Below, one piece after another: positions 15,771-23,507 of a stretch of 64,000 nucleotides of DNA. The stretch is taken from assembly GCF_040675855.1 (NCBI RefSeq), contig NZ_JBEGIK010000001.1, positions 1 through 64,000 of the forward strand, given 5' to 3'. Below the pieces are notes generated by a model. The model saw only the letters and a program-made list of their open reading frames with translations, searched no databases and was not told the origin of the DNA. The first letter of the stretch is position 1. Each line of letters opens with the position of its first letter. Source of the stretch: Microbacterium sp. LWH3-1.2. Lineage in GTDB: Bacteria; Actinomycetota; Actinomycetes; Actinomycetales; Microbacteriaceae. The position numbers were made by a program, and so were the translations under genes.

Positions 15771-17546
15771 ATGGCTGCAACATCCGGCGGCTCGTCGCGA
15801 AAGCGCAAGTCCGCTCCTCGGGCGGAACTGGGCGCCTCCGCTCCGCTCTACATCGACGGCGATGACGTCATCCCCGGTGAGGTCATCGTCACGCTCAAAC
15901 CCGACGCCGCCGACGTGATGACGGCCTCCGTGCCCATCCATCCGGGCGGTCTCGGGGTCTCTGTGGCCGACTCGCTCGGGGTGTCGGGGGTCGACGCCGT
16001 GCTCGCCCGCCTGGGCGCCCACGACATCACCCGCCTCGCCCCGCCGTCGCAGGGCATCGCGCGATCCGTCATGGCACTGGACGGCGTGCCCGAGCCCGAA
16101 GAGTCGATCCTCGGTCGCTCGTTCCGGGTCCGAATCGACAGGCAGATCGCCCCCGACCAGGCGGCGGCGGAGCTCGTCGCCCTCGACGAGGTCGAGATCG
16201 CCGAGCCGAACCGGTGGCGGGAGGCCAGCGTGATCCCCGACGACCCGCAGTTCGGGGCGCAGTGGGGACTGACGAAGATCAACGCTCCGGACGCGTGGGA
16301 CGTCACGACGGGTTCCGCGAGCGTCGTCGTGGCGGTCATCGACTCCGGCGTCGACCTGGATCACCCCGAGCTGGCGCCGCTGCTCGTCCCGGGGTACGAC
16401 ATGGTCGATCTCGGTCCGAACCCGACGCCGAACCCGGGGTGGCGCTTCGAGGGCGACTTCGCGGGGCGCGATCCGATCCCCGAAGACGAGGTCGGCCACG
16501 GCACGCACGTCGCGGGCACCATCGCCGCTGTGTCGAACAACGCGGTCGGCGTCGCGGGCGTCGGCTGGCAGACGCGGATCATGCCGATCAAGGCGCTCAC
16601 CAGGGTGGTGCGCATCAGCGACGGCCGGGTGAGCGGGACCGGCTCCTCGGCGGACGTCGCGGCGGCCATCCGCTACGCGGCCGACAACGGAGCCCACGTC
16701 ATCAACATGAGCCTCGGCAGCCCGTCCTCGACCTCGGTCGAGGCGAGTGCGGTGGCCTATGCGGTGAGCAAAGGCGTGGTCGTCGTGGCCGCGATGGGCA
16801 ACGACGGCAGCGCTTCGCCGAGCTTCCCCGCCGCCTATCCGGACGTCATCGCGGTCGCCGCGATCCAGTCGAACGAGGCGCGCGCGGCGTTCTCGCAGAC
16901 CGGACCGCATATCGACATCTCGGCGCCGGGCGTGGGGATCCTGTCGACGTACCTCGCCGGCGGCCTCGCGACCCTCTCCGGCACGTCGATGGCTACGCCC
17001 CACGTCGCCGGCGTCGCGGCGCTCGTCAAGGCGGTCAAGCCGGGTCTGACGGCAGCCGAGGTGGGCGACATCCTCCGCTCGACGGCGAAGCCGCTGCGCG
17101 ACGTCGCGAGCGACCCCGTGCCGAACGACCGGTACGGCTGGGGACTCGTCGATGCCGGCGCGGCGGTGCTCAAGGCGCGGGGACCGATCGTCCTCAAGCC
17201 GACGATCACCGTCAAGCTGCGGACCCCGGTGGTGGCATGCGTGCCCAAGACGATCGCACTCCCGGAGTGCGGGACGATCAAGACGGTCCTTCCGCTGCAG
17301 TGCAAGATCATCAAGTCGGTTCACATCGCGTGCCCTGTGACGCCGACGATCACCAGGACGCCGACGATCACGACGACCAAGACGGTGACAGGCCCCGGAC
17401 CGGGACCGCAGCCGGGCGGCGCCGACCCCTTCGGCGTCGAACAGGGCGGTTACGAGGCCGGCTTCGCGGCCGGCTATGCCGCAGCGATCGAGGAGCTCCA
17501 GTCCGGCGGCGGCGACGCCTACGGCGAGGGGCTGTTCGACGAGTGA
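15771..17546 (+). CDS. Subtilisin-like S8 peptidase with Cys/Thr-rich putative lanthionine tail
   Basis: 591 residues. An N-terminal prodomain-like region (about 33-145, starting GEVIVTLKPDA) precedes the catalytic domain (about 165-470) with Asp191 (VIDSGVD), His243 (GHGTHVAG) and Ser406 (SGTSMATPHVAG). There is no signal peptide. All four cysteines of the protein lie in a tail at 490, 500, 511 and 521, each preceded by a basic residue plus Thr/Ser: T485-C490, T494-C500, T505-C511, S516-C521. A Thr-rich stretch (ten Thr in 524-540), a Gly/Pro linker (541-550) and a YEAGFAAGYAAAIEEL helix follow. The stop overlaps the downstream kinase gene. The ATG is 11 nt after AGGAGAG. I infer that the tail is modified by the next three gene products. 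Confidence 0.9.
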   Translation: MAATSGGSSRKRKSAPRAELGASAPLYIDGDDVIPGEVIVTLKPDAADVMTASVPIHPGGLGVSVADSLGVSGVDAVLARLGAHDITRLAPPSQGIARSVMALDGVPEPEESILGRSFRVRIDRQIAPDQAAAELVALDEVEIAEPNRWREASVIPDDPQFGAQWGLTKINAPDAWDVTTGSASVVVAVIDSGVDLDHPELAPLLVPGYDMVDLGPNPTPNPGWRFEGDFAGRDPIPEDEVGHGTHVAGTIAAVSNNAVGVAGVGWQTRIMPIKALTRVVRISDGRVSGTGSSADVAAAIRYAADNGAHVINMSLGSPSSTSVEASAVAYAVSKGVVVVAAMGNDGSASPSFPAAYPDVIAVAAIQSNEARAAFSQTGPHIDISAPGVGILSTYLAGGLATLSGTSMATPHVAGVAALVKAVKPGLTAAEVGDILRSTAKPLRDVASDPVPNDRYGWGLVDAGAAVLKARGPIVLKPTITVKLRTPVVACVPKTIALPECGTIKTVLPLQCKIIKSVHIACPVTPTITRTPTITTTKTVTGPGPGPQPGGADPFGVEQGGYEAGFAAGYAAAIEELQSGGGDAYGEGLFDE

Positions 17547-18610
17547 TCGCCGACGCGACCATGGTGCGGACGGATGCGGACACCACCCCGCATCCGTCCG
17601 TCACCGCTCTGCGCGCGGTGGGGCTGCTCGGTCCCACCGAGCTGCTGCGCGCCGAGCCGACCGACCTGTCCCGCGCCCACGGCGTGTGGGCCGTGCACCT
17701 GCCCGACGACCGCCGCGTGGTCGTGAAGTCCGGCGCGCTCACCGCACCCGACACCGGATCGACGGGCACTGCGCAGGAAGGCCTCGGCGCGGAGCTGTTC
17801 GTCCAGCGCATGGCACGGTGGTGCCTTCCTCTGCAGGAGGCGATCCCGTCGTCCGCGGCCGTCGACGAGGAGCATGGCATCCTCGTCGTGGAGGACCTCG
17901 GAGCGGGGCATCCGGCGTCCCTCGCCCTCGTCTCCGACACGATCGGCGAACCCGACGCCTTCTTCCGTCTTCTCGGCGCCCGCGTCGGCGCCGTGCATCG
18001 CGCGACCGCCGGACTGCCGCTGCCGCCGGCGCGTCCGCCCCTCGTGCTCCACGTGCTGCGCCCGGGCGAACGCACGGACGCCGCGACGGTCGGCCTCGAC
18101 CTCGCCGAGGCGACGCGCGCACTCATCGCGCTCCTCCGTGCGCAGCCGGCCCTGGTGGCCGCCGCCGCGCGCCTGCGCACGCCGGCCGGGCGTGCGCTCG
18201 TGCACCACGACCTCAAGTGGGACAACGTCGCCGTCGCGCCCGGCCCGTCCCCCGTGCTCGTCGACTGGGAGCTCGCGGGGGCCGGCGACCCCGCATGGGA
18301 CCTCGGATGCCTCCTCGCCGAGCATCTCCTGCGCGACGCATCGACCGCGGTGGGGCTGCCGTCGCCGGGCCGCGCCCTCGTGCGAGGCTACGGCGAGGCT
18401 GCGCGGATCTCGTCGGGCGCGGCAGGACTCTTCGCGGAGCGGGTGGCGCTGGCCTCGGTGCTGCGCCTCGCGCAGTTCGCGCTCGAGGTCGCCGAGCGGA
18501 GCGAGGGCGGCGACGAGGAGCAGGCGCACGGGCTCGTAGCGCTCGCGATCGCACGCCAGGACCACCTCGCCGTTCTCAGGGAGGAGCTGCGCTCATGCCT
18601 CGCACGATGA
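17543..18610 (+). CDS. Phosphotransferase/kinase-like protein (LanK-like component)
   Basis: 355 residues with the aminoglycoside-phosphotransferase fold. The catalytic loop HHDLKWDN gives Asp223 and Asn228; the metal motif VDWELAGAGDP gives Asp241. A conserved VVVKSG lysine lies in the N-lobe. In class V lanthipeptide clusters a kinase of this fold phosphorylates Ser/Thr of the substrate before elimination. GTG at 17543 overlaps the protease stop (GTGA); ATG at 17561 is an alternative. It overlaps the HopA1 gene by 16 bp. Antibiotic resistance is less likely given the neighbours. Confidence 0.8.
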   Translation: MIADATMVRTDADTTPHPSVTALRAVGLLGPTELLRAEPTDLSRAHGVWAVHLPDDRRVVVKSGALTAPDTGSTGTAQEGLGAELFVQRMARWCLPLQEAIPSSAAVDEEHGILVVEDLGAGHPASLALVSDTIGEPDAFFRLLGARVGAVHRATAGLPLPPARPPLVLHVLRPGERTDAATVGLDLAEATRALIALLRAQPALVAAAARLRTPAGRALVHHDLKWDNVAVAPGPSPVLVDWELAGAGDPAWDLGCLLAEHLLRDASTAVGLPSPGRALVRGYGEAARISSGAAGLFAERVALASVLRLAQFALEVAERSEGGDEEQAHGLVALAIARQDHLAVLREELRSCLAR

Positions 18611-19596
18611 CCTCGGAAGCCTCGGCCCAAGCGTCCGCCTCGCGCGGCGAGCGCACCGCCGCGGCGACGCTGCGCGAGCTGGGCCGGGCGCTCGCGCTCG
18701 TCGAGGACTCGGACGAAGCGCGCGCACTGCGCGTGGACGCCCCGACCGGAGTCGAGATCGAGAGTCCGCTCGCGGAGTGGCTCTATGCGAACTGGTGGAC
18801 CGGTGAGGCACGCGACGCGGTCGCCCCACCGGCGCGCGCCCTCGTCGCTCCGCCGATGTTTCCCCGTATCGGCCTGTTGGAGACGATGCGACGCCGAACA
18901 GCGGGCACCTCCCCGGCCTGGATCGTGCTGGCCGTGAGCGAGGCGACGGTCACGGTCGTCGCATCCCAGCCTCCCTCCTCCGCCCCACCCGGGCACCTCC
19001 GCATCGCGACGGACCGCATCGTCTCCTCCTCGCGACCGGGCTGCACCCCGGCGCCCGGCGACCTCGTGACGATCGCCCGCGGATCGTCGGGATGGGACCA
19101 GGCGTCGGGATGGTGGTGGGCGCACTCCGGCGAGGGCGTGCCCGACGGCCCGCTCGACCGCTGGTACGCGCACGCCCGCTCCCCCGAGGACTCCGCGACC
19201 CTGCTGCCCCCGCTGATCGGCGCGTTCGCGGACGCCGGGAGCGCGTTCTCCCTCAAGTGCCTGCCGACGCCCGCCGGCTACGGCCGCCCCGACGCGCTCG
19301 TCGTCTACACGCCGCAACCCTCCCGCGCCCGCGTGGCCGCGAGCCTTCGCCGCCGGGCCCGCGACATCGAGCCGCACGTGGAGGCGTCGATTCCGCCGAC
19401 CTCCCGCCGCATCGCCGCGGGCATCGGGATGTCGGAGGACCCCGCCGACGGCACCAGCTTCGGTCAGCAGCGAACCGCGCAGGTCGCCGCGATCGCCGCC
19501 CGCATCAGGGACACGGATGCTGCGCCCCACCGTCTGCGCGCTGCCGCGAGCACCGTCGGCCTCGATGTGACGCGCCCCTGGAAGGCACGATCATGA
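18595..19596 (+). CDS. HopA1-family protein (LanY-like phospho-Ser/Thr lyase component)
   Basis: 333 residues. The second half matches the HopA1 effector family: LDRWYAH, then AFSLKCLPTPAGYGRPDALVVY (about 217-238), where HopA1-type lyases keep a Lys for phosphate elimination. In class V lanthipeptide systems the HopA1-like subunit eliminates phosphate from phospho-Ser/Thr to give dehydroamino acids. GGGAGGAG lies just upstream of the ATG. ATGA overlap with the LanC-like gene indicates coupled translation. Family assignment is from motifs and context; no type III secretion is implied. Confidence 0.72.
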   Translation: MPRTMTSEASAQASASRGERTAAATLRELGRALALVEDSDEARALRVDAPTGVEIESPLAEWLYANWWTGEARDAVAPPARALVAPPMFPRIGLLETMRRRTAGTSPAWIVLAVSEATVTVVASQPPSSAPPGHLRIATDRIVSSSRPGCTPAPGDLVTIARGSSGWDQASGWWWAHSGEGVPDGPLDRWYAHARSPEDSATLLPPLIGAFADAGSAFSLKCLPTPAGYGRPDALVVYTPQPSRARVAASLRRRARDIEPHVEASIPPTSRRIAAGIGMSEDPADGTSFGQQRTAQVAAIAARIRDTDAAPHRLRAAASTVGLDVTRPWKARS

Positions 19597-20903
19597 CCGC
19601 CGTGGAACTCGACTCTCGCTCCCCGGCGACGGCGGTCCGGTCGCCCGCCGAGCTGGGAGCGGCGGCCGTCGCCCTCGCCCGCCGCCTCGCCGCCGACGTC
19701 GTCGTCGACGGCCGCGGGGCGCCGCAATGGATCGGCGACGAGATCGACCTCGCTGCGGGCGCCGACGGCTCGGCCCTGAGAACAGGTCCCGTCGACGACG
19801 GCCTCCTCACCGGGCGGGCGGGCGTCGCCCTCGCCCTCGCCGCGGCCGCGCGGCACGCGGGCGACGAATCCCTTGCGCAGCTCGCGCAGGCGACGCTCGC
19901 CGACGTGCTGGACTCCCGCCGCACCGCCCGGCGCGGACAGCTGGGCTGGCAGAGCGGCGACCTGGGGATCGCGATCGCCGCCGAACGCATCGCGGACCTG
20001 CTGGGCCGACCTGACCTCGCGGGCCGGGGCCGCGGGCTCGCAGCCCGCGCGGTCGCGGCGCTCGCGACGGCCGACGACGCGTGGCTTCCCGCGTACGCGG
20101 ACCTTCTCGACGGCTCGGCGGGCCATCTGCTCGCCGTGCTGGCGGCTGCGATGCCCGTGAGCGCGGAGCCGCACCGCGCGGCGGCGGCCGAGCGCCTCGT
20201 GCGCGACCTGCGGAGCCGTGCCGTCGTCGACGTCTGCGGCGCACGGTGGCCGATGGCCGACGGCGATCGCGCGGTCACCGGCCTCGCGCACGGCTCGTCG
20301 GGAATCGGACTGGCGCTGCTGGCCGCCCACGCGGCCGGCGTCTCGGCTGCGGACCGCACGCTCGTCGACGCCGCGTGGACCTGGGAAGACGCGGGCTTCG
20401 GCGCTGAGGACGGCGGCTGGTACGACCTGCGCGTCGACGAGCCGATGATCGGCCTGGCCTGGTGCCATGGGGCTCCGGGGATCGGGATCGCGGCGGCGCT
20501 CCGCTCCCGCATCGACGAGGGCCGTCGGGCTGGAACGGAAGAGACGTATCTCCGGGCGCTCCGCTCGATCGAGCGCGCGCGGCGCGAGTTCCCCGACGAT
20601 CCGGGCGACGATGCCACCCTCTGCCACGGTCGTTCGGGCGTCGTCGAGCTGCACCTGGCCGGGGCCGAGGCGGCATGGTCCACCGATCCCGCCGCCCGCG
20701 AGGAGCACCGGCGCGCGGCGCGGTACGAGGCATCCGTCATCGCTTCCGGCATCGAGACAGATGGAACCGCCTCGTGGCGCCACGGCGTACGGGGCGGCCG
20801 GTCGCCGGCCGTCCTCGACGGCACCGCGGGTGTCGTGCTGACGCTGCTGCGCTGCGCCGGCCCTCTGGCGAGCGTCGCGCACCCACCGCTGCGGCTGCGC
20901 TGA
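19593..20903 (+). CDS. LanC-like lanthionine cyclase
   Basis: 436 residues with repeated Gly-rich helix-hairpin motifs of the LanC alpha/alpha barrel: GLLTGRAGVALALA, GLAHGSSGIGLALL, WCHGAPGIGIAA, LCHGRSGVVEL and DGTAGVVLTLL. The zinc ligands are present: Cys291 in WCHG, and Cys344 with His345 in LCHG. LanC enzymes add Cys thiols to dehydroalanine/dehydrobutyrine to make (methyl)lanthionine. A free-standing cyclase beside separate kinase and HopA1 genes is a class V-like arrangement, but with a true LanC rather than an LxmX-type cyclase. It is the last gene of the operon. Confidence 0.85.
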   Translation: MTAVELDSRSPATAVRSPAELGAAAVALARRLAADVVVDGRGAPQWIGDEIDLAAGADGSALRTGPVDDGLLTGRAGVALALAAAARHAGDESLAQLAQATLADVLDSRRTARRGQLGWQSGDLGIAIAAERIADLLGRPDLAGRGRGLAARAVAALATADDAWLPAYADLLDGSAGHLLAVLAAAMPVSAEPHRAAAAERLVRDLRSRAVVDVCGARWPMADGDRAVTGLAHGSSGIGLALLAAHAAGVSAADRTLVDAAWTWEDAGFGAEDGGWYDLRVDEPMIGLAWCHGAPGIGIAAALRSRIDEGRRAGTEETYLRALRSIERARREFPDDPGDDATLCHGRSGVVELHLAGAEAAWSTDPAAREEHRRAARYEASVIASGIETDGTASWRHGVRGGRSPAVLDGTAGVVLTLLRCAGPLASVAHPPLRLR

Positions 20904-20904
20904 C

Positions 20905-21213
20905 TCAGCGTCCGTCGTCGGCGGGCCGCTCCTCGGGCGGGGCTTCGGCGGGCAGGAGACCGATGTCGCTCTGCTCCGCGTCGACTTCTCCCCCGAAGCC
21001 GACCCACGCGTCGGGCTCGGCGACCCTCACCCCGGACACCGCCTGCGCACGGTCGGCATAGTCGGCGACCGACTCGTCGACCGTGGCGATGTACACGTCG
21101 GGCAGCTCGGGCGCGGGCGGCGCGACCGAGTCGGCGCCGGCGGCGCGCAGACCCGCCTCGACCGCGCCCTGGTCGGCATCGGGGTCGACGGTGATCAGGT
21201 AGCGCACGCTCAC
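20905..21213 (-). CDS. Stand-alone I9-like protease propeptide/inhibitor
   Basis: 102 residues from GTG 21213 (GAGGATGG upstream). The pattern VRYLITVDPDAD, ATVDESVADYADRAQAVSGV and RVAEPDAW follows the alpha/beta-plait of inhibitor I9, the subtilisin prodomain, ending with the xEPD that normally enters the protease active site. Here it has no protease attached and a short acidic tail follows. It converges on the protease-kinase-HopA1-LanC operon with a 1-bp gap, so it could chaperone or inhibit that protease in trans. Fold call is by eye. Confidence 0.55.
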   Translation of the reverse strand: MSVRYLITVDPDADQGAVEAGLRAAGADSVAPPAPELPDVYIATVDESVADYADRAQAVSGVRVAEPDAWVGFGGEVDAEQSDIGLLPAEAPPEERPADDGR

Positions 21214-21299
21214 GCCGCCATCCTCACCCGGCGCTGCGGCGGGCACAAGGGCGGCCGCGACCGGCGTCCACGCCGGATGGGCGAGTCTAGGCTGGAGTC

Positions 21300-22598
21300 G
21301 TGACATCTTCGCACCGCCCGCCTGCGCTGGTGGTCGAGACCCGCGAGATCGAGCACGTCGACGACCTCCTCGCCTACGCCTCTCCCGACGAGCCTCTCGC
21401 CTGGCTGCGCCGCGGCGACGGCATCGTCGGCATCGGCAGCGTGGGAGGTTATCGGCGCAACCCCCGCATCCCGCCCGGTGTCGATACGGCCACCCTGCCG
21501 TCGCCGGCCGACCACTGGCGGCACCTCGCGGCGACAGCGGAGATCGACGACCCCGTGGGTCTTCCCGGCACCGGCCTCGTCGCGTTCGGGACCCTCGTGT
21601 TCGACGAGCGGTCGTCGGCGACGAGCCTCCTCGCCATCCCCCAGGCGGTCATCGGCCGGCACCGCGGGCGATCGTGGGTCACGCGCATCCGCCAGACGTA
21701 CGTCGATCGCCCCGCCCCGGCGGTCGAGCCCACGCCGTACGGGCCGTATTGGTCGGCGACGCTCGGCCCGGGCACGCTCAACCCCGCCGGCTACCAGGCC
21801 GCGGTGCGCGAGGCGGTCGACGCGATCGTGCGCGGCGAGCTCGAGAAGGTCGTGCTGGCGCGCGACCTCGTCGGCACGATCCCCGCCGGCGCCGACCTGC
21901 GCCGGCTCCTCCGCGCCCTCGCCGACGACTACCCCGACACGTGGACCTTCGCCGTCGACGGCCTCATCGGCGCGAGCCCCGAGACGCTGGTGACCGCCTC
22001 GCGCGGCGTGGTGACCGCACGGGTGCTCGCCGGGACGATCCCGCGCGGAACCGACGCACACGACGACACCGAGGCATCCACCGCTCTCGCGCACAGCACG
22101 AAGGACCTTGACGAGCACCGCTACGCCGTGCAGAGCGTGCTCGCGACGCTGGGCCCGCACGTCAGCCACTTGCGCGCCGACCCCGAGCCGTTCACGCTGA
22201 AGCTCCCGAACCTGTGGCACCTCGCGACGGACGTCGCGGGCGACCTCGCCGACCACGCGTCGGCGCTCGACCTGGTCGCGGCGCTGCACCCCACCGCGGC
22301 CGTGGCGGGGACCCCCACGGATGCGGCGCTCGACCTGATCCGCCGACTCGAGCCGTTCGACCGTGGCCGCTACGCGGGGCCGGTGGGCTGGGTCGACGGC
22401 GACGGCAACGGCGAGTGGGCCATCGCCCTGCGCTGTGCGCAGATCGGCGCGCCGCCGCCGCGCAACGTCGCGACCTTCAGCGCGACGATTCCGGTCGTCG
22501 CCCATGCGGGCGCCGGCATCGTCGCGCAGAGCAACCCCGACAAGGAGCTGCTCGAGACCCGGGTCAAGTTCCGTCCCATCGTCGACGCGCTCGCCTGA
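21300..22598 (+). CDS. menF: Isochorismate synthase
   Basis: 432-residue chorismate-binding enzyme. The C-terminal catalytic region contains EKVVLARDLVG, GASPETLVT, RVLAGTIPRG, STKDLDEHRYAV and LHPTAAVAGTP, then FDRGRYAGPVGW, the motif order of MenF/EntC. It converts chorismate to isochorismate, the first committed step of menaquinone synthesis. Other men genes lie within 20 kb, which favours MenF over a siderophore EntC or salicylate synthase. GTG start. Confidence 0.9.
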   Translation: MTSSHRPPALVVETREIEHVDDLLAYASPDEPLAWLRRGDGIVGIGSVGGYRRNPRIPPGVDTATLPSPADHWRHLAATAEIDDPVGLPGTGLVAFGTLVFDERSSATSLLAIPQAVIGRHRGRSWVTRIRQTYVDRPAPAVEPTPYGPYWSATLGPGTLNPAGYQAAVREAVDAIVRGELEKVVLARDLVGTIPAGADLRRLLRALADDYPDTWTFAVDGLIGASPETLVTASRGVVTARVLAGTIPRGTDAHDDTEASTALAHSTKDLDEHRYAVQSVLATLGPHVSHLRADPEPFTLKLPNLWHLATDVAGDLADHASALDLVAALHPTAAVAGTPTDAALDLIRRLEPFDRGRYAGPVGWVDGDGNGEWAIALRCAQIGAPPPRNVATFSATIPVVAHAGAGIVAQSNPDKELLETRVKFRPIVDALA

Positions 22599-22616
22599 GT
22601 CGCGAGCGCCCGGAGG

Positions 22617-23480
22617 TCACGTGGCCGCGAGGCGCCTCTTCTCGGCTTCGACGTCGAACGTCGCCTTCGGCCACTGCGGGTTGATGTCTTCGAGTGCCTC
22701 GAGCAGCAGGTTCTGGACGGCAAGCCGGGCATACCACTTGTGGTCGGCGGGCACGACGAACCAGGGCGCGTGGTCGGTCGACGTACGCTCGAACACGGTC
22801 TGATACGCCGCCATGTACAGCGGCCAGAACTCGCGCTCGTCGACGTCGGTCGGGTTGTACTTCCAGTGCTTGTCGAGGCGGTTGAGGCGCCGCATCAGGC
22901 GCTTCTTCTGCTCATCCGGCGAGATGTGGAGCATGACCTTGACGACCCTCGTGCCGGAATCGGTCAGCTGACGCTCGAAGTCGTTGATCGCCGCGTAGCG
23001 GCGCTCGATCTCCTGCTCCGGGGCGAGCCGTCGCACCCGCCCGATCAGCACGTCCTCGTAGTGCGAGCGGTCGAAGACGCCGATCATGCCCGAGGCGGGA
23101 AGCCGCCGCTTGACCCGCCACAGGAAGTCGTGCGTCAACTCCTCGTCCGTGGGCTTCTTGAACGCCGAGAGCACGATGCCCTGCGGATCCACCGACCCCA
23201 CGACGTGACGGATGATGCCGCCCTTGCCGGCGGAGTCCATCGCCTGCAGCACCAGCAGCACGGAGGCGTTCGTCGCATCGACCCGGCTGCGGGCGTAGAG
23301 GCGCTCCTGGTACTCGTCGAGCTCGGCCGAGCCCTCCTTCAGGTCTTCGGCCGCGTGCGCCTTGTCTTTCTCGTATCCCGGGGTCGATCGGGTGTCGACG
23401 TCGGCGAGGACGAAACCCTCGCCCACTCGGAGGAGATCGGCGACGTCGCCGCTCCAGTGCTTCTGACTCGAGGCGATCAT
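22617..23480 (-). CDS. PPK2 family polyphosphate:nucleotide phosphotransferase
   Basis: 287 residues. Walker A-like QAMDSAGKGG, then VFDRSHYEDVLIGRV (Walker B and lid Arg), and a lid rich in Arg/Lys (KKRLMRRLNRLDKHWKYN) identify the single-domain PPK2 family. It transfers phosphate between polyphosphate and nucleotides (ADP or AMP). No PPK1 is seen nearby. Stand-alone gene between menF and menD. Subclass I, II or III cannot be told by eye. Confidence 0.9.
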   Translation of the reverse strand: MIASSQKHWSGDVADLLRVGEGFVLADVDTRSTPGYEKDKAHAAEDLKEGSAELDEYQERLYARSRVDATNASVLLVLQAMDSAGKGGIIRHVVGSVDPQGIVLSAFKKPTDEELTHDFLWRVKRRLPASGMIGVFDRSHYEDVLIGRVRRLAPEQEIERRYAAINDFERQLTDSGTRVVKVMLHISPDEQKKRLMRRLNRLDKHWKYNPTDVDEREFWPLYMAAYQTVFERTSTDHAPWFVVPADHKWYARLAVQNLLLEALEDINPQWPKATFDVEAEKRRLAAT

Positions 23481-23507
23481 GGAGCCATCATGGCGGATGC
23501 CTCGGGC

